Notes under the pieces: generated by a model | Database searches by the model: none | Told to the model about the DNA's origin: nothing | The model's input: the letters and a program-made list of their open reading frames with translations, nothing else | Source of the DNA: Paenibacillus algicola | GTDB lineage: Bacteria > Bacillota > Bacilli > Paenibacillales > Paenibacillaceae | Assembly (NCBI RefSeq): GCF_005577435.1 | Contig: NZ_CP040396.1 | Coordinates: forward strand, 4,357,001 to 4,421,000 | Length of the DNA: 64,000 nt | Reading direction: 5' to 3' | Translations under genes and position numbers: made by a program | In this document: positions 44,951 through 53,569 of the stretch, piece after piece | How positions within the stretch are numbered: position 1 is the first letter of the stretch | How the letters are laid out: every line of letters starts with the position of its first letter

Positions 44951-45448
44951 ATGACTTATCCAAGAGCATTTTCACACATCGGTTTATCCGTGAGCGATGT
45001 AGAGCAAGCCGTCACCTTTTATCGTGACGTGATGGGCTGGTATGTCGTTATGCCGCCGTCAGACATTGTGGAGGACAACGATACCGCGATCGGAATCATG
45101 TGCTCCGACGTATTCGGCAAGGGCTGGGGGTCATTCCGTATTGCACATATGGTGACCTCCGATGGGATTGGAATCGAGATATTCCAATTTCCGAATCACG
45201 AGAAGCCGGACCATAACTTTCAGTACTGGAAGTCGGGCGTATTCCATTTCTGTGTTCAGGATCCAGATATTGAAGGGCTGGTACAAAAGATCGTGGACCA
45301 TGGCGGCAAGCAAAGAATGCCTATCCGAGAATATTATCCGAATGAGAAGCCGTACAGAATGTGTTATGTGGAGGATCCCTTCGGGATTATCTTCGAGGTC
45401 TACAGCCACAGCTATGAGGTAACCTACTCTTCAGGAGCCTATCAATAA
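44951..45448 (+). CDS. VOC family glyoxalase/lactoylglutathione-lyase-like protein
   Basis: 165 residues. AAAGGAG precedes the ATG by seven bases. The fold has two beta-alpha-beta-beta-beta modules: FSHIGLSVSDVEQAVTFYRD at the start (metal His) and GVFHFCVQDPDIEGLVQKIV near residue 97, with GIGIEIFQF (Glu ligand) near 78 and CYVEDPFGIIFEVYSHSYE (second Glu) near 140. The H/E/H/E metal site therefore appears complete. Substrate unknown; members include glyoxalase I, dioxygenases and fosfomycin-type enzymes. Followed by a long terminator. Confidence 0.85.
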   Translation: MTYPRAFSHIGLSVSDVEQAVTFYRDVMGWYVVMPPSDIVEDNDTAIGIMCSDVFGKGWGSFRIAHMVTSDGIGIEIFQFPNHEKPDHNFQYWKSGVFHFCVQDPDIEGLVQKIVDHGGKQRMPIREYYPNEKPYRMCYVEDPFGIIFEVYSHSYEVTYSSGAYQ

Positions 45449-45465
45449 ATCTTGACGCCGTAAAA

Positions 45466-45531
45466 AAGGGGATGCTCCCCAAGTGCTTGCTGGTCTCATC
45501 AGACTCGCACTTGGGAGAAGCATCCCCTTTA
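45466..45531. terminator. Bidirectional intrinsic terminator
   Basis: AAAGGGGATGCT(CC)CCCAAGTGC and GCACTTGGG(AGA)AGCATCCCCTTT form a long stem of about 20 pairs, with A-rich sequence on the left and T-rich on the right. It suits both the plus-strand VOC gene and the minus-strand deacetylase gene ending at 45633. Confidence 0.8.
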
Positions 45532-45632
45532 TTCTCATGGGAGCGCACAGGGCGCTATTGATTTCTAGCCCAGGCCATGTCGTTCATATCATGGCTGATA
45601 TTGCATAAGCTCCGTGTTACTTGATCTCCGTA

Positions 45633-46814
45633 TTATTTGAATTCCTTATTCATCAATCGTACGCCATCCCGGGTGCTTACCGGCATAATCTTGTCTTTTC
45701 CTTGATCGTTAATATACTGCATCACTTGCCCCAGAATTTGCGGAGTCGTCTCATATTCCCCTAAACGCTCTTCTGTAATACCGTGCAGCATAATAATGAC
45801 CCAGGATTTCTCTTCAATCGCCCGATCGATCCAGCCCTGAATCGTGGAGAACTCTGTCGTATTCACAACAGCAAAGGATTTCAGCCAGTGCGGATCGTAG
45901 TTGTCCGCGCGGTTGGTATCCCTGTTATAGACACGAACACCATCAAAGTATTCTACCGCGATGGCTCTCACCGCATCATTATAGTCAGAGTTCGGGATCG
46001 CAATGGTGGACACCTCTCCAACTAAATCTTCTAATATAAATTTGCTGGTCTTAAACTCTTCGCGGATCTCCGCTTCCGTGCTGCTCGTCAAAAACGGATG
46101 GGTCTGTGTATGTGATGCAATCTCAATCCCGAGATCATGCGCGGCCCAGATTTGGGAGCTGTTCATAAATCTCTGTTCGCCGGAGTAAACCTTACCCCCG
46201 ATAATATTAAACGTCCCCGCCATGTTATACTTCGAGTGCAATGGCAGTGCATTGTTATACGAACTCAGAAAACCGTCATCGTATGAAAACGTAACCAGGG
46301 CTTGGCCTTTGTACAGCTTTTCATTCAATGGATCAATTTTGCTCATGTCTTCGATTGGAACGGCAGCCGGTGGTACAGGCTCCGGGGTTGCTTGCGCAGC
46401 TCCGCGGCTGGATACAGATACCATACGGTCGGCACTGCTCCACTTCACCTCTGCACCGAGCGCTTCGCTGACGAAGCGGATCGGGACGAGGGTTCGACCG
46501 TTCATCACGACTGCTTTTTGCGCCAGCTTGACCCCTGCACCATTGATCGTGGCCGCAGCGGAGCCGATGGTCAGATGGACGACGGTGTCCTTATGAACGG
46601 CTTTAATATTTTTACCGGTTACACTCAAGCTTGCGCCAAGGGACTCAAATATCCCTCTCAAGGGAACCAGGACACTTCCATTAATCATCTCCGGCGGCTG
46701 GTCATAGGATTGCAGGGCTCCGTTCACCTTCACTCGAATCGGGCTGGCTGCAGATGCAGGCATCGAAACGAATAAGAAGGAAACCGACAGTAGTAACAGC
46801 AATAGCTTCTTCAT
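45633..46814 (-). CDS. Secreted polysaccharide deacetylase with copper-amine-oxidase-type N-domain
   Basis: 393 residues from the ATG at 46814 (GAGGAA upstream; a GTG at 46826 is in frame). Signal MKKLLLLLLSVSFLFVSMPA. Residues 28-140 form the Cu_amine_oxidN1-type domain (INGSVLVPLRGIFESLGASL, VVMNGRTLVPIRFVSEALGA), a wall-associated module common in Paenibacillus. The NodB domain has VTFSYDDGFLSSYNNAL near 178 (catalytic Asp pair), the zinc HxxxH in SHTQTHPF near 238 and IIMLHGITEE near 345. It probably removes acetyl groups from a cell-wall or extracellular glycan. Confidence 0.88.
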   Translation of the reverse strand: MKKLLLLLLSVSFLFVSMPASAASPIRVKVNGALQSYDQPPEMINGSVLVPLRGIFESLGASLSVTGKNIKAVHKDTVVHLTIGSAAATINGAGVKLAQKAVVMNGRTLVPIRFVSEALGAEVKWSSADRMVSVSSRGAAQATPEPVPPAAVPIEDMSKIDPLNEKLYKGQALVTFSYDDGFLSSYNNALPLHSKYNMAGTFNIIGGKVYSGEQRFMNSSQIWAAHDLGIEIASHTQTHPFLTSSTEAEIREEFKTSKFILEDLVGEVSTIAIPNSDYNDAVRAIAVEYFDGVRVYNRDTNRADNYDPHWLKSFAVVNTTEFSTIQGWIDRAIEEKSWVIIMLHGITEERLGEYETTPQILGQVMQYINDQGKDKIMPVSTRDGVRLMNKEFK

Positions 46815-46923
46815 GTACTTCCTCACTTTACCAAGTATTAGGTACTAATGTACCACTATATGGTAGTGTAGCACTATATGGAAGGATGAACAATAGTTTC
46901 AGCTGCTTCCATATTCTTTTTCC

Positions 46924-47061
46924 TTATCCCTCTGATGAAGGCCATGCGTACTTACGCAAGTGCTGCCCCATATGCATAAGCTGCCATTCATGATACTCCT
47001 CTGTCATGACGTGAAATCCGAGACGCTCCCAGAAGGAAAAGGCTCGGCGCTCCTGCTTGAA
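46924..47061 (-). pseudogene. Remnant of a GNAT acetyltransferase C-terminus
   Basis: Minus-strand translation over about 45 codons gives RRAFSFWERLGFHVMTEEYH followed by EWQLMHM and a TAA at 46924. AFSFWERLGF is typical of the last strand and helix of GNAT N-acetyltransferases. An in-frame TGA just upstream (47062-47064) and the absence of a start or acetyl-CoA loop show that only the tail survives. It ends next to the Zur-type promoter region. Confidence 0.65.
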
Positions 47062-47097
47062 TCATATTCACTGAACCTTCCCCTTCTATGGATTACA

Positions 47098-47126
47098 TTG
47101 ATTAATCGTAATGATTACATTATAAT
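47098..47126 (+). promoter_or_regulatory. Sigma-A promoter of the Zur-type ABC operon
   Basis: TTGATT (47098-47103) and TATAAT (47121-47126) with exactly 17 bases between. The spacer contains a complete Zur-like palindrome. Transcription should begin near 47133, 35 bases before the TTG start of the binding-protein gene. Confidence 0.82.
47106..47120. promoter_or_regulatory. Zur box 1 (in promoter spacer)
   Basis: TCGTAATGATTACAT matches the Bacillus-type Zur consensus TCGTAATNATTACGA at 12 of its 14 fixed positions. It fills the space between the -35 and -10 elements, so bound repressor would exclude RNA polymerase. Confidence 0.75.
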
Positions 47127-47136
47127 CAAATCCTAA

Positions 47137-47151
47137 TCGTAACCATTACTT
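47137..47151. promoter_or_regulatory. Zur box 2 (at transcript start)
   Basis: TCGTAACCATTACTT matches the same consensus at 11 of 14 fixed positions. It lies 31 bases from box 1 centre to centre, about three helical turns, placing both on the same face of the DNA. Confidence 0.65.
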
Positions 47152-47167
47152 CTAGGAGGCAACAATC

Positions 47168-48733
47168 TTGAACATCTTGAACATGAAGAACCCCCGTAAG
47201 ATTTTACTCACCCTTATCTTTACGCTTTCCCTTTCGTTGCTAAGCGCATGCGGACAAGCCCGTACCTCTGAGCCCGGTTCTTCAGAAGATAAGAAGCATA
47301 TTCGCTTCCTTTATAATTTCTCTACAAGTTCGTTAGACCCCCACCTCGGCTCCAGCTATGTCCCGCTCAACGCAGGCATCACGGAAACTCTGGTCAAGCT
47401 GGACGAGGAGCAGCTTACGGTAGCGCCGTGGCTCGCTCAGTCTTGGGACAGCGAGGACGGACAGCATTGGAGCATTGAGCTGCGCCCGGACGTCACCTTC
47501 CAGAACGGTAAACCGATGACGGCAGAAGCCGTCAAAGCTTCGCTGGATCGGGCGCTGAAGGAAAGTGTGGCGATCAAGAATGCCCTGAAGATTGATACCA
47601 TTGAAGCGGACGGACAGAAGCTGAGCATCAAGACGGTGCAGCCTTTTCCTGAATTTATATCCGAGCTGGTCCACCCGAACACTTCTATTATAGATGTAAC
47701 AGAAACCGACTTCGTGAATCGTCCCGTAGGTACAGGACCCTTCCAGCTGAAATCCTTCTCCCCCGGAAGCAAGCTGGAGCTCGTCCGCTATGATCAATAT
47801 TGGGACGGCGCATCTCCGCTGGATACTGTCGATTTTATGTTCAATGAAGATGCCAATGCCCGCTCGCTGGCACTGCAGTCGGGACAAGTCGATATTGTCT
47901 ATCGTCCTGAGGTCAATGGACTGGAGATGCTGGATCAAGCAAAAGGCATTGCGGTACATTCCACAGCTACCTTCCGGGTGCACCAGATGACTATGAACCT
48001 GGAACGCAGCACCATGCAGGATATTGATGTCCGGCGCGCCGTTGATGCTTTGATTAACCGGGAGGAGATTGTAGCGTCGATCCTGCTGGGTTACGGCGAG
48101 ACCGCCGTGGGCCCGTTCCTGCCTTCACTTCCGTTCGCGCCGTCCTATAGCAGCAACAGCCTGGAATCAGGTAAAGACGCCGCGGTACACTATTTGAGCC
48201 AGGCAGGCTATACGCTTCAGAACGGCAGTATGCAAAAAGAGGGCCAGCCTCTCGAGCTCACCCTGCTGACGTATTCTGCTAGAGCGGATCTGCCGCTGAT
48301 TGCTCAGGTATTCCAATCCGATGCTAAAGAGATCGGCATTCAGGTGAATATTCGCCAGATTGATACCCCTGAAGAGTATATGGCTTCCAATCGGGATTGG
48401 GACATTGCCACATACAGTAACCTGACAGCTCCCCGCGGAGATGCGGGCTATTATTTGAATGCCACCTATCATCCTACGGGAGCGCTGAACTTCAGCGGGA
48501 CTGAAGATAAGGCGCTGACTGCCTTGATTGATGAGCTGAACGTTACCGTGGATACAGAGAAGCGGGCTGAACTAGCTGAAGCGGCCGCTAATTATGTCCG
48601 GGATCAGGTGTACAACGCATTTGTCCTCCATCCGGCCACCATTGTAGCTTATAACGAAGACAAAGTTATGAACTGGGTGACGTCCAAAAGTGAATACTAC
48701 ATGATCACGAACAAGCTGGATGTGAATCTATGA
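47168..48733 (+). CDS. Opp/Nik-type substrate-binding lipoprotein (putative metal or metallophore uptake)
   Basis: 521 residues from a TTG at 47168 with AGGAGG eight bases upstream. Lipobox in LSLSLLSACGQ. SBP family 5 signatures: ITETLVKLDEEQLTVAPWLA near residue 75, WSIELRPDVTFQNGKPMTAE near 103, RPVGTGPFQLKSFSPGSKLE near 178 and DVRRAVDALINREEIVASIL near 287. The cluster includes peptide, nickel (NikA) and opine-metallophore (CntA) binders, which are hard to separate by sequence. Control by Zur-like boxes points to zinc or a zinc-binding metallophore. First gene of a five-gene operon; its stop overlaps the next ATG. Confidence 0.85.
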   Translation: MNILNMKNPRKILLTLIFTLSLSLLSACGQARTSEPGSSEDKKHIRFLYNFSTSSLDPHLGSSYVPLNAGITETLVKLDEEQLTVAPWLAQSWDSEDGQHWSIELRPDVTFQNGKPMTAEAVKASLDRALKESVAIKNALKIDTIEADGQKLSIKTVQPFPEFISELVHPNTSIIDVTETDFVNRPVGTGPFQLKSFSPGSKLELVRYDQYWDGASPLDTVDFMFNEDANARSLALQSGQVDIVYRPEVNGLEMLDQAKGIAVHSTATFRVHQMTMNLERSTMQDIDVRRAVDALINREEIVASILLGYGETAVGPFLPSLPFAPSYSSNSLESGKDAAVHYLSQAGYTLQNGSMQKEGQPLELTLLTYSARADLPLIAQVFQSDAKEIGIQVNIRQIDTPEEYMASNRDWDIATYSNLTAPRGDAGYYLNATYHPTGALNFSGTEDKALTALIDELNVTVDTEKRAELAEAAANYVRDQVYNAFVLHPATIVAYNEDKVMNWVTSKSEYYMITNKLDVNL

Positions 48734-49689
48734 TTTCTTTGCTTTTTCGTAAATTCTCAGAAATGCTGATGCTGCTCCTCTTCATTACCTTCATCAGCTT
48801 TCTAATCCTTCGCCTTGCTCCGGGCGATCCGGTCCTTCAGCTATTGAAGGTGGATGAGCTGGCCGTAAGCCAGGAGCAGCTGGAGGCGCTTCGCGAGGAC
48901 ATGGGGTTCAATGAACCGCTGCTCGTTCAATACGGCCAGTGGCTGCTGAACTTCATCAGGCTGGATTTCGGGGAATCCTATGCTACTGGGCAGCCGGTCA
49001 TGGAGATGATCCTTACAGGGCTGCCCGCCACGCTGGAATTAACCTTCAGCTCGCTGCTCGTCATGCTGCTTCTGTCTATTCCGCTGGGGTCACTGGCTGC
49101 GTTATACCGGAACAGCTGGCTGGATCATGCAAGCAGAGCTTTGTCCATTCTAGGAGCAGCGATCCCCAGCTTCTGGCTCGGCCTGCTGCTCGTCGATCTG
49201 TTTGGTGTCCGGCTCGGGTGGCTGCCCACGATGGGGAGAGATGGCTTCACCTCACTGCTGCTGCCCTCCTTCACGCTGGGCATCGCCATGTCCGGCGTCT
49301 ACGTCCGGCTGCTGCGCTCCAGTCTGCTGGATTCGTTAAGCCGGGAATTCATCACTGCAGCAAGGTCGCGCGGGCTGTCTCCTTCCCGCGTGTTTGTCGT
49401 TCATGCACTGCGCCATAGCCTGCCTCCGGTCATTACTGTATTTGGTGTCAGCCTTGGCGGCCTGATTGGCGGCGTCGTTGTCATTGAGGTGATATTCGCT
49501 TATCCGGGCATCGGCAAGCTGGCTCTAGACGCGATTAAACAGCGTGATTACCCGCTGATCCAAGGATATATTCTCGTGATGGGGATCGTTGTGTTCATCG
49601 TGAATACTGCAGTGGACCTGTCGTATCGCTTCTTGAATCCGGAACTGACATCGAAGCTGACATTGAAAGCAAAGGACATTTCACCATGA
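48730..49689 (+). CDS. Opp/Nik-type ABC permease (NikB-like)
   Basis: 319 residues, about six membrane helices. The opening FRKFSEMLMLLLFITFISFL and LRLAPGDPV near residue 28 are typical of DppB/NikB proteins, as is FNEPLLVQYGQWLLNFIRLD near 60. The ATPase-coupling EAA loop is in REFITAARSRGLSPSRVFVV near 215, and GGVVVIEVIFAYPGIGKLAL near 245 is the conserved late loop. It forms half of the channel with the next gene product. Four-base overlaps on both sides show tight translational coupling. Confidence 0.9.
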   Translation: MISLLFRKFSEMLMLLLFITFISFLILRLAPGDPVLQLLKVDELAVSQEQLEALREDMGFNEPLLVQYGQWLLNFIRLDFGESYATGQPVMEMILTGLPATLELTFSSLLVMLLLSIPLGSLAALYRNSWLDHASRALSILGAAIPSFWLGLLLVDLFGVRLGWLPTMGRDGFTSLLLPSFTLGIAMSGVYVRLLRSSLLDSLSREFITAARSRGLSPSRVFVVHALRHSLPPVITVFGVSLGGLIGGVVVIEVIFAYPGIGKLALDAIKQRDYPLIQGYILVMGIVVFIVNTAVDLSYRFLNPELTSKLTLKAKDISP

Positions 49690-50522
49690 TCAGGATCAAA
49701 AGCTTCCATAAGCACACTTGGCGCTTCATTGTATTAGGAATTGTAATCTTTGCGATGATGTCCGCAGCCCTTTACACATTCCTGTACCTGCAGCATGACC
49801 CGAATCAGACCGATTTAAGCCAAAAACTGTCAGCCCCTAATTGGTTTCATCCGCTGGGCACCGATCACTTGGGACGGGATGTACTAACCCGGCTCTTGCT
49901 GGGCGGGATGCAGACTGTCGGCTACAGTTTGCTCGCGTTAGCAGCCTCCCTGCTGATCGGCATTCCCATCGGTTTGCTGTCCGGCTATCGGCGGGGGCTT
50001 ACCGATCGCATCCTCATGAGGATTGCCGATGCTTTTCTGTCATTCCCGGATACCCTGGTGGCGATTCTGCTCGCCGGTTTGCTTGGTGCCAGCATCCATA
50101 ACCTGATTCTTGCCGTCGTCATTATTAAATGGGTTAAATACGCCCGCCTGGTGCGCAGCACCATCCTGACAGAATCACAGAAGGACTATGTTCTCATGGC
50201 GAGAAGCCACGGCTTATCGGATGTTCGCATCATGTACAAGCACCTGCTTCCGCATATCATGGGCAACGTTCTCGTCATGGCCAGCCTGGATCTGGGCAAA
50301 ATCATACTGCTCATCTCCGCCTTCTCCTATATTGGCCTGGGCGTTCAGCCGCCATCCCCGGAGTGGGGAGCTATGCTGAATGATTCCCGCCCTTATTTTC
50401 AATCCAGGCCCGAGCTTATGCTTTACCCCGGACTGGCGATAGTTACCGTGGTGCTGGCGGCGAACCTCGCTGGTGATTTTTTCAGAGATTATTTTGATGT
50501 TAAAAAGGAGGTGCAGCCGTGA
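49686..50522 (+). CDS. Opp/Nik-type ABC permease (NikC-like)
   Basis: 278 residues. APNWFHPLGTDHLGRDVLTR near residue 47 is the DppC/NikC signature. Membrane helices follow (LLALAASLLIGIPIGLLSGY and LVAILLAGLLGASIHNLILA). The coupling loop reads DYVLMARSHGLSDVRIMYKH near 180 and IGLGVQPPSPEWGAMLNDSR near 238 closes the family pattern. Partner of the NikB-like permease. Its stop overlaps the GTG start of the first ATPase gene (GTGA). Confidence 0.9.
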   Translation: MIRIKSFHKHTWRFIVLGIVIFAMMSAALYTFLYLQHDPNQTDLSQKLSAPNWFHPLGTDHLGRDVLTRLLLGGMQTVGYSLLALAASLLIGIPIGLLSGYRRGLTDRILMRIADAFLSFPDTLVAILLAGLLGASIHNLILAVVIIKWVKYARLVRSTILTESQKDYVLMARSHGLSDVRIMYKHLLPHIMGNVLVMASLDLGKIILLISAFSYIGLGVQPPSPEWGAMLNDSRPYFQSRPELMLYPGLAIVTVVLAANLAGDFFRDYFDVKKEVQP

Positions 50523-51328
50523 TTCTGTCCATAGACCAGCTCACCGTACGCAGCGGACAGCAGAATATCATTCAGCAGGCCTCCCTCTCAATTCCGAAGG
50601 GCGCGTGGTATGCCCTGGTGGGACAAAGCGGCAGCGGCAAAACCTTGCTCGCACAGGCTCTCGGACAGATGCTTCCTCCGAATCTGACCGCCAGCGGCCG
50701 CATTCAGTTCAAAGGTGAGGAGCTGCTGGGCATGGCCCCAGAGCGTATTCGCGCCCTGCGCGGACGCTCCATCTCTTATGTGTTCCAGGATTACCATGGC
50801 TCCTTTACGCCGTTTCGCCGGATTGGGCAGCATTTTGACGAGGTGCTGAAGACGCATACGACAGCCTCCCCTGGAGACCGGAAGCGTCAGGCGCTGGAGG
50901 CCCTGGTCTCTATAGGGTTAGGAGAAGAGCTCTATAGCAGCTATCCCTCTCAGCTAAGTGGAGGGCAGCTGCAGCGGGTGTCCATTGCGCTGGCCCTTCT
51001 GCTCTCACCGGATCTGCTGATTGCCGATGAGATTACGACCGCGCTGGATAGCGTATCCGGCCATACCATCCTGCAGCTACTGGCCAGCAGGCAGCAGCAA
51101 ACCGGCTGCACCATTCTGTTCATTACGCATGACTGGCGTCATGTGAAGCGGTATGCCGACCGCATTGCCGTCATGAAGTCAGGGGAGATCGTGGAGTCGG
51201 GCAGCAAGCATGTGCTTCTTGACCACCCCAAGCATCCTTATACGAGAATGCTGATTCAAAGCTCGCCTACATTACCGACCCCGAAGGGCTACCTTCTTTC
51301 CGGTCTGAAGGAAGTGAATCCGGAATGA
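50519..51328 (+). CDS. Opp/Nik-type ABC ATPase 1 (NikD-like)
   Basis: 269 residues from a GTG at 50519 that overlaps the previous stop; AAAGGAGG lies shortly upstream. Walker A VGQSGSGKTLLAQALG near residue 36, Q-loop SYVFQDYHGSFTPFRRIG near 88, signature QLSGGQLQRVSIALAL near 147, Walker B DLLIADEITTALD near 170 and switch His in FITHDWRHVKRYAD. The C-terminal HPKHPYTRMLIQSSPTLP is the short oligopeptide-type tail. Works as a heterodimer with the following ATPase. Confidence 0.9.
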   Translation: MILSIDQLTVRSGQQNIIQQASLSIPKGAWYALVGQSGSGKTLLAQALGQMLPPNLTASGRIQFKGEELLGMAPERIRALRGRSISYVFQDYHGSFTPFRRIGQHFDEVLKTHTTASPGDRKRQALEALVSIGLGEELYSSYPSQLSGGQLQRVSIALALLLSPDLLIADEITTALDSVSGHTILQLLASRQQQTGCTILFITHDWRHVKRYADRIAVMKSGEIVESGSKHVLLDHPKHPYTRMLIQSSPTLPTPKGYLLSGLKEVNPE

Positions 51329-52086
51329 GCTTGTTAACAGTGAACCAGTTAACCAAGTCTTATCAGCAGGGCCAGCCTGCGGTGCATAACATGTCCTTTG
51401 AACTGCAGCGCGGGGAAAGTCTGGGACTGGTCGGGGAAAGCGGCTGCGGCAAAAGCACCTTGGCCCGCTGCTTGCTGCGTTTAGAGGACATCGACCGTGG
51501 TGAGATCCTGCTGAACGGCGTTCATATGGAAAAGCTGCACGGCCGCAAGCTGCGGCCGCTGCGCCGGCATATCCAGATCGTGCTGCAGAATCCGGCCGCC
51601 GCACTCAATCCCAAGCTGACCGTCAGGGATAGCTTAGTCGATCCCTATGAACAGTTTAAGCAGGAGCTTGCTCTGAAGCATTTTACAGTACCGTCCCTGG
51701 ACCGTTATGTGCAGCAGCTGCTGGAAGCCGTTGAACTCCCGGCCTCGCTTGGCAGCCGGTACCCGCATGAATTAAGCGGCGGTCAACGCCAGCGGGTCAC
51801 CATCGCCCGGGCCATCAGCATCGAGCCGGAATTAATGATCCTCGATGAGCCGACCGCCAGCCTCGATGTCTTATCCCAAGGTGCTGTACTTAAGCTGCTA
51901 TCCTCCCTGCAGGAAAGCTTGGGGCTGTCGTATCTGTTCATCTCGCATGATCTCGCGGCCGTCTATCAAATGTGCCCGCGCATCCTCGTGATGAAGGACG
52001 GCCGCCTGATCGATCAATGTTCACGGGAGCAGTTATTTCATGAGGAGCGCCATGCCTATACGAAGGAATTGGTTTCGATGTATTGA
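51325..52086 (+). CDS. Opp/Nik-type ABC ATPase 2 (NikE-like)
   Basis: 253 residues. Walker A VGESGCGKSTLARCLLRLED near residue 37, Q-loop IQIVLQNPAAALNPKLTVRD near 82, signature ELSGGQRQRVTIARAI near 148, Walker B LMILDEPTASLDVLSQGAVL near 172 and switch His in FISHDLAAVYQM. LQNPAAALNP is the typical NikE/DppF form. The ATG overlaps the preceding stop by four bases. Last gene of the Zur-type operon; no clear terminator hairpin was seen in the 40 bases before the convergent methyltransferase gene. Confidence 0.9.
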   Translation: MSLLTVNQLTKSYQQGQPAVHNMSFELQRGESLGLVGESGCGKSTLARCLLRLEDIDRGEILLNGVHMEKLHGRKLRPLRRHIQIVLQNPAAALNPKLTVRDSLVDPYEQFKQELALKHFTVPSLDRYVQQLLEAVELPASLGSRYPHELSGGQRQRVTIARAISIEPELMILDEPTASLDVLSQGAVLKLLSSLQESLGLSYLFISHDLAAVYQMCPRILVMKDGRLIDQCSREQLFHEERHAYTKELVSMY

Positions 52087-52125
52087 AGAAGGCGTAATAA
52101 TGCGGAGGATACGCTACGCTCTATC

Positions 52126-52860
52126 CTAGCTCTTCACTGCTGAAATTAATAAGAACATGGGGCGGCGGAATTCTTCTTGCCAGGCAGGATTGTTATCCAG
52201 CATCTCTTGGCTCGGTTGAAGCTCGGAAAGCCTTGTCAGTCTAAAACCGGAATCTATTAATGCATTGACTTGGGTGGCAACACTACGATGGTATTTGACT
52301 ACATTCTTTTCCAAGAAATTGGACTGCCGTAATCCTTCCTTGTGGTAGTTATCGACAGGCCAATGAACTTTCTCACCATCCGGGCTGTAGCACCAGTCTT
52401 GGGCAGCTAACGCGGTAAAGATCGGATGTTCAACCGAGAAAACGAAAGTCCCTCCAGGTGCAAGGCAGTGATACACTTTACGGCAGATCGTGTCGAAGCA
52501 CTCCACATAATGAAGCGCTAACGAACTGATGACTACGTCGAATTCCTCTTCCGCAAAATCAATGTCTTCAATGGCGAGATGCCGATACTCAATCTGAGGA
52601 TCGACGGTCATTGCTTTAGCGCGCTCTAACATGTTCTCCGAGATCTCCACACCAATGACGGACCTGGCCTGACGTTCGCGCACATAGCGACAATGCCAGC
52701 CAAAGCCGCAGCCAAGATCAAGTACTCTTTGATCACGCAGTTCCGGAAGCAGTCCGCGGAAGGTGCTCCATTCTCCAGCAGCATCCAGCCCGCCAAGCGA
52801 GCGAGGCAGCTGACTATATTTTTCGAAAAATTCTGAATCATCGTATTTATTCTGTTTCAC
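52126..52860 (-). CDS. Class I SAM-dependent methyltransferase
   Basis: 244 residues. Motif I RVLDLGCGFGWHCRYV near residue 45 binds AdoMet; SVIGVEISENMLERAKAM (acidic ribose-binding residue) near 68 and FDVVISSLALHYVECFDTIC near 108 are motifs II and IV. GGTFVFSVEHPIFTA near 138 is typical of the methyltransferase type-11 branch. The acceptor is unknown; small-molecule methylation is likeliest. Convergent with the ABC operon and divergent from the DinB-like gene, so it has its own promoter. Confidence 0.86.
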   Translation of the reverse strand: MKQNKYDDSEFFEKYSQLPRSLGGLDAAGEWSTFRGLLPELRDQRVLDLGCGFGWHCRYVRERQARSVIGVEISENMLERAKAMTVDPQIEYRHLAIEDIDFAEEEFDVVISSLALHYVECFDTICRKVYHCLAPGGTFVFSVEHPIFTALAAQDWCYSPDGEKVHWPVDNYHKEGLRQSNFLEKNVVKYHRSVATQVNALIDSGFRLTRLSELQPSQEMLDNNPAWQEEFRRPMFLLISAVKS

Positions 52861-52990
52861 AGTAACCGAAGCCTCCTATCTTCAAATAGCAATGACCATC
52901 TATTTATTTAGCGGATTTTATTACATAATATTACCGTAGGTTAGGCTTGAAATAAAAACGGACTACATGGTTACCAAAGGAGCATACGAG

Positions 52991-53464
52991 ATGAACGTTT
53001 ATTGTATGGGTGTTTTGAAAGAGATGGATTTGGCAATACACTCTATCGTCAAATTGATCGACATGCTCAGCGAAGAAGACCTGAACTTTAGGCCGACGGA
53101 AGGAAAATGGTCGATGGGTGAGTTACTCTCGCATATGTCGGTAATATGTAAAGCTGATTTCCTGATCGGTGCAGGAGCTTCAGAGGAGGAGATGGATCAA
53201 TTCTACGAAGAAGCTGAGCCCGAAGTCAATCGGAAAGCCATCACTGAGGCCTTGCTTCACAATTATGCTTATCTAAAAGAAGGCATAGCCAAGTTAAGCG
53301 AAGAAGAGCTGCTTCAGGAAAGAACTTCGTACTTTGGAGTGGTTCATTCGCGCTACGAATGGCTGCTGGATACTCAGGCACACCTGTTTCATCACCGGGG
53401 GCAGCTGCATTCCATGATCGTTCATAACCTTAAGCTCGAGCCAAACGTTCCGTTGTTCGAGTAA
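52991..53464 (+). CDS. DinB-like four-helix metal-binding protein
   Basis: 157 residues from the ATG at 52991 with AAAGGAG eight bases upstream (52967 is a longer in-frame start). Four-helix DinB fold: MGVLKEMDLAIHSIVKLIDM, then WSMGELLSHMSVICKADFLI near residue 48 with the first metal His, and LLDTQAHLFHHRGQLHSMIV near 128 with the His pair. Members bind a divalent metal; in Firmicutes some act as bacillithiol-linked transferases (BstA-type), but the substrate here is not evident. Ends at a strong terminator. Confidence 0.83.
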   Translation: MNVYCMGVLKEMDLAIHSIVKLIDMLSEEDLNFRPTEGKWSMGELLSHMSVICKADFLIGAGASEEEMDQFYEEAEPEVNRKAITEALLHNYAYLKEGIAKLSEEELLQERTSYFGVVHSRYEWLLDTQAHLFHHRGQLHSMIVHNLKLEPNVPLFE

Positions 53465-53469
53465 GTTTA

Positions 53470-53507
53470 ACAAGAGGAGCTTCGCTTATAGCGGAGCTCC
53501 TCTTGTC
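53470..53507 (+). terminator. Intrinsic terminator after the DinB gene
   Basis: ACAAGAGGAGCTTCGC and GCGGAGCTCCTCTTGT pair almost fully around a five-base loop; a short T/A-rich tail follows. It stands 5 bases past the stop. Confidence 0.75.
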
Positions 53508-53569
53508 CAATATTCTATGATTCTTGCCGGAATGTTCCAAGCTTGTGGCGCACACTAGAGCGAGAGCGA

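Noticed and set aside
47168..52086. Naming the ABC operon nikABCDE or cntABCDF
   Set aside because: Family 5 binding proteins for peptides, nickel and opine metallophores cannot be separated by eye; only the Zur boxes point to zinc.
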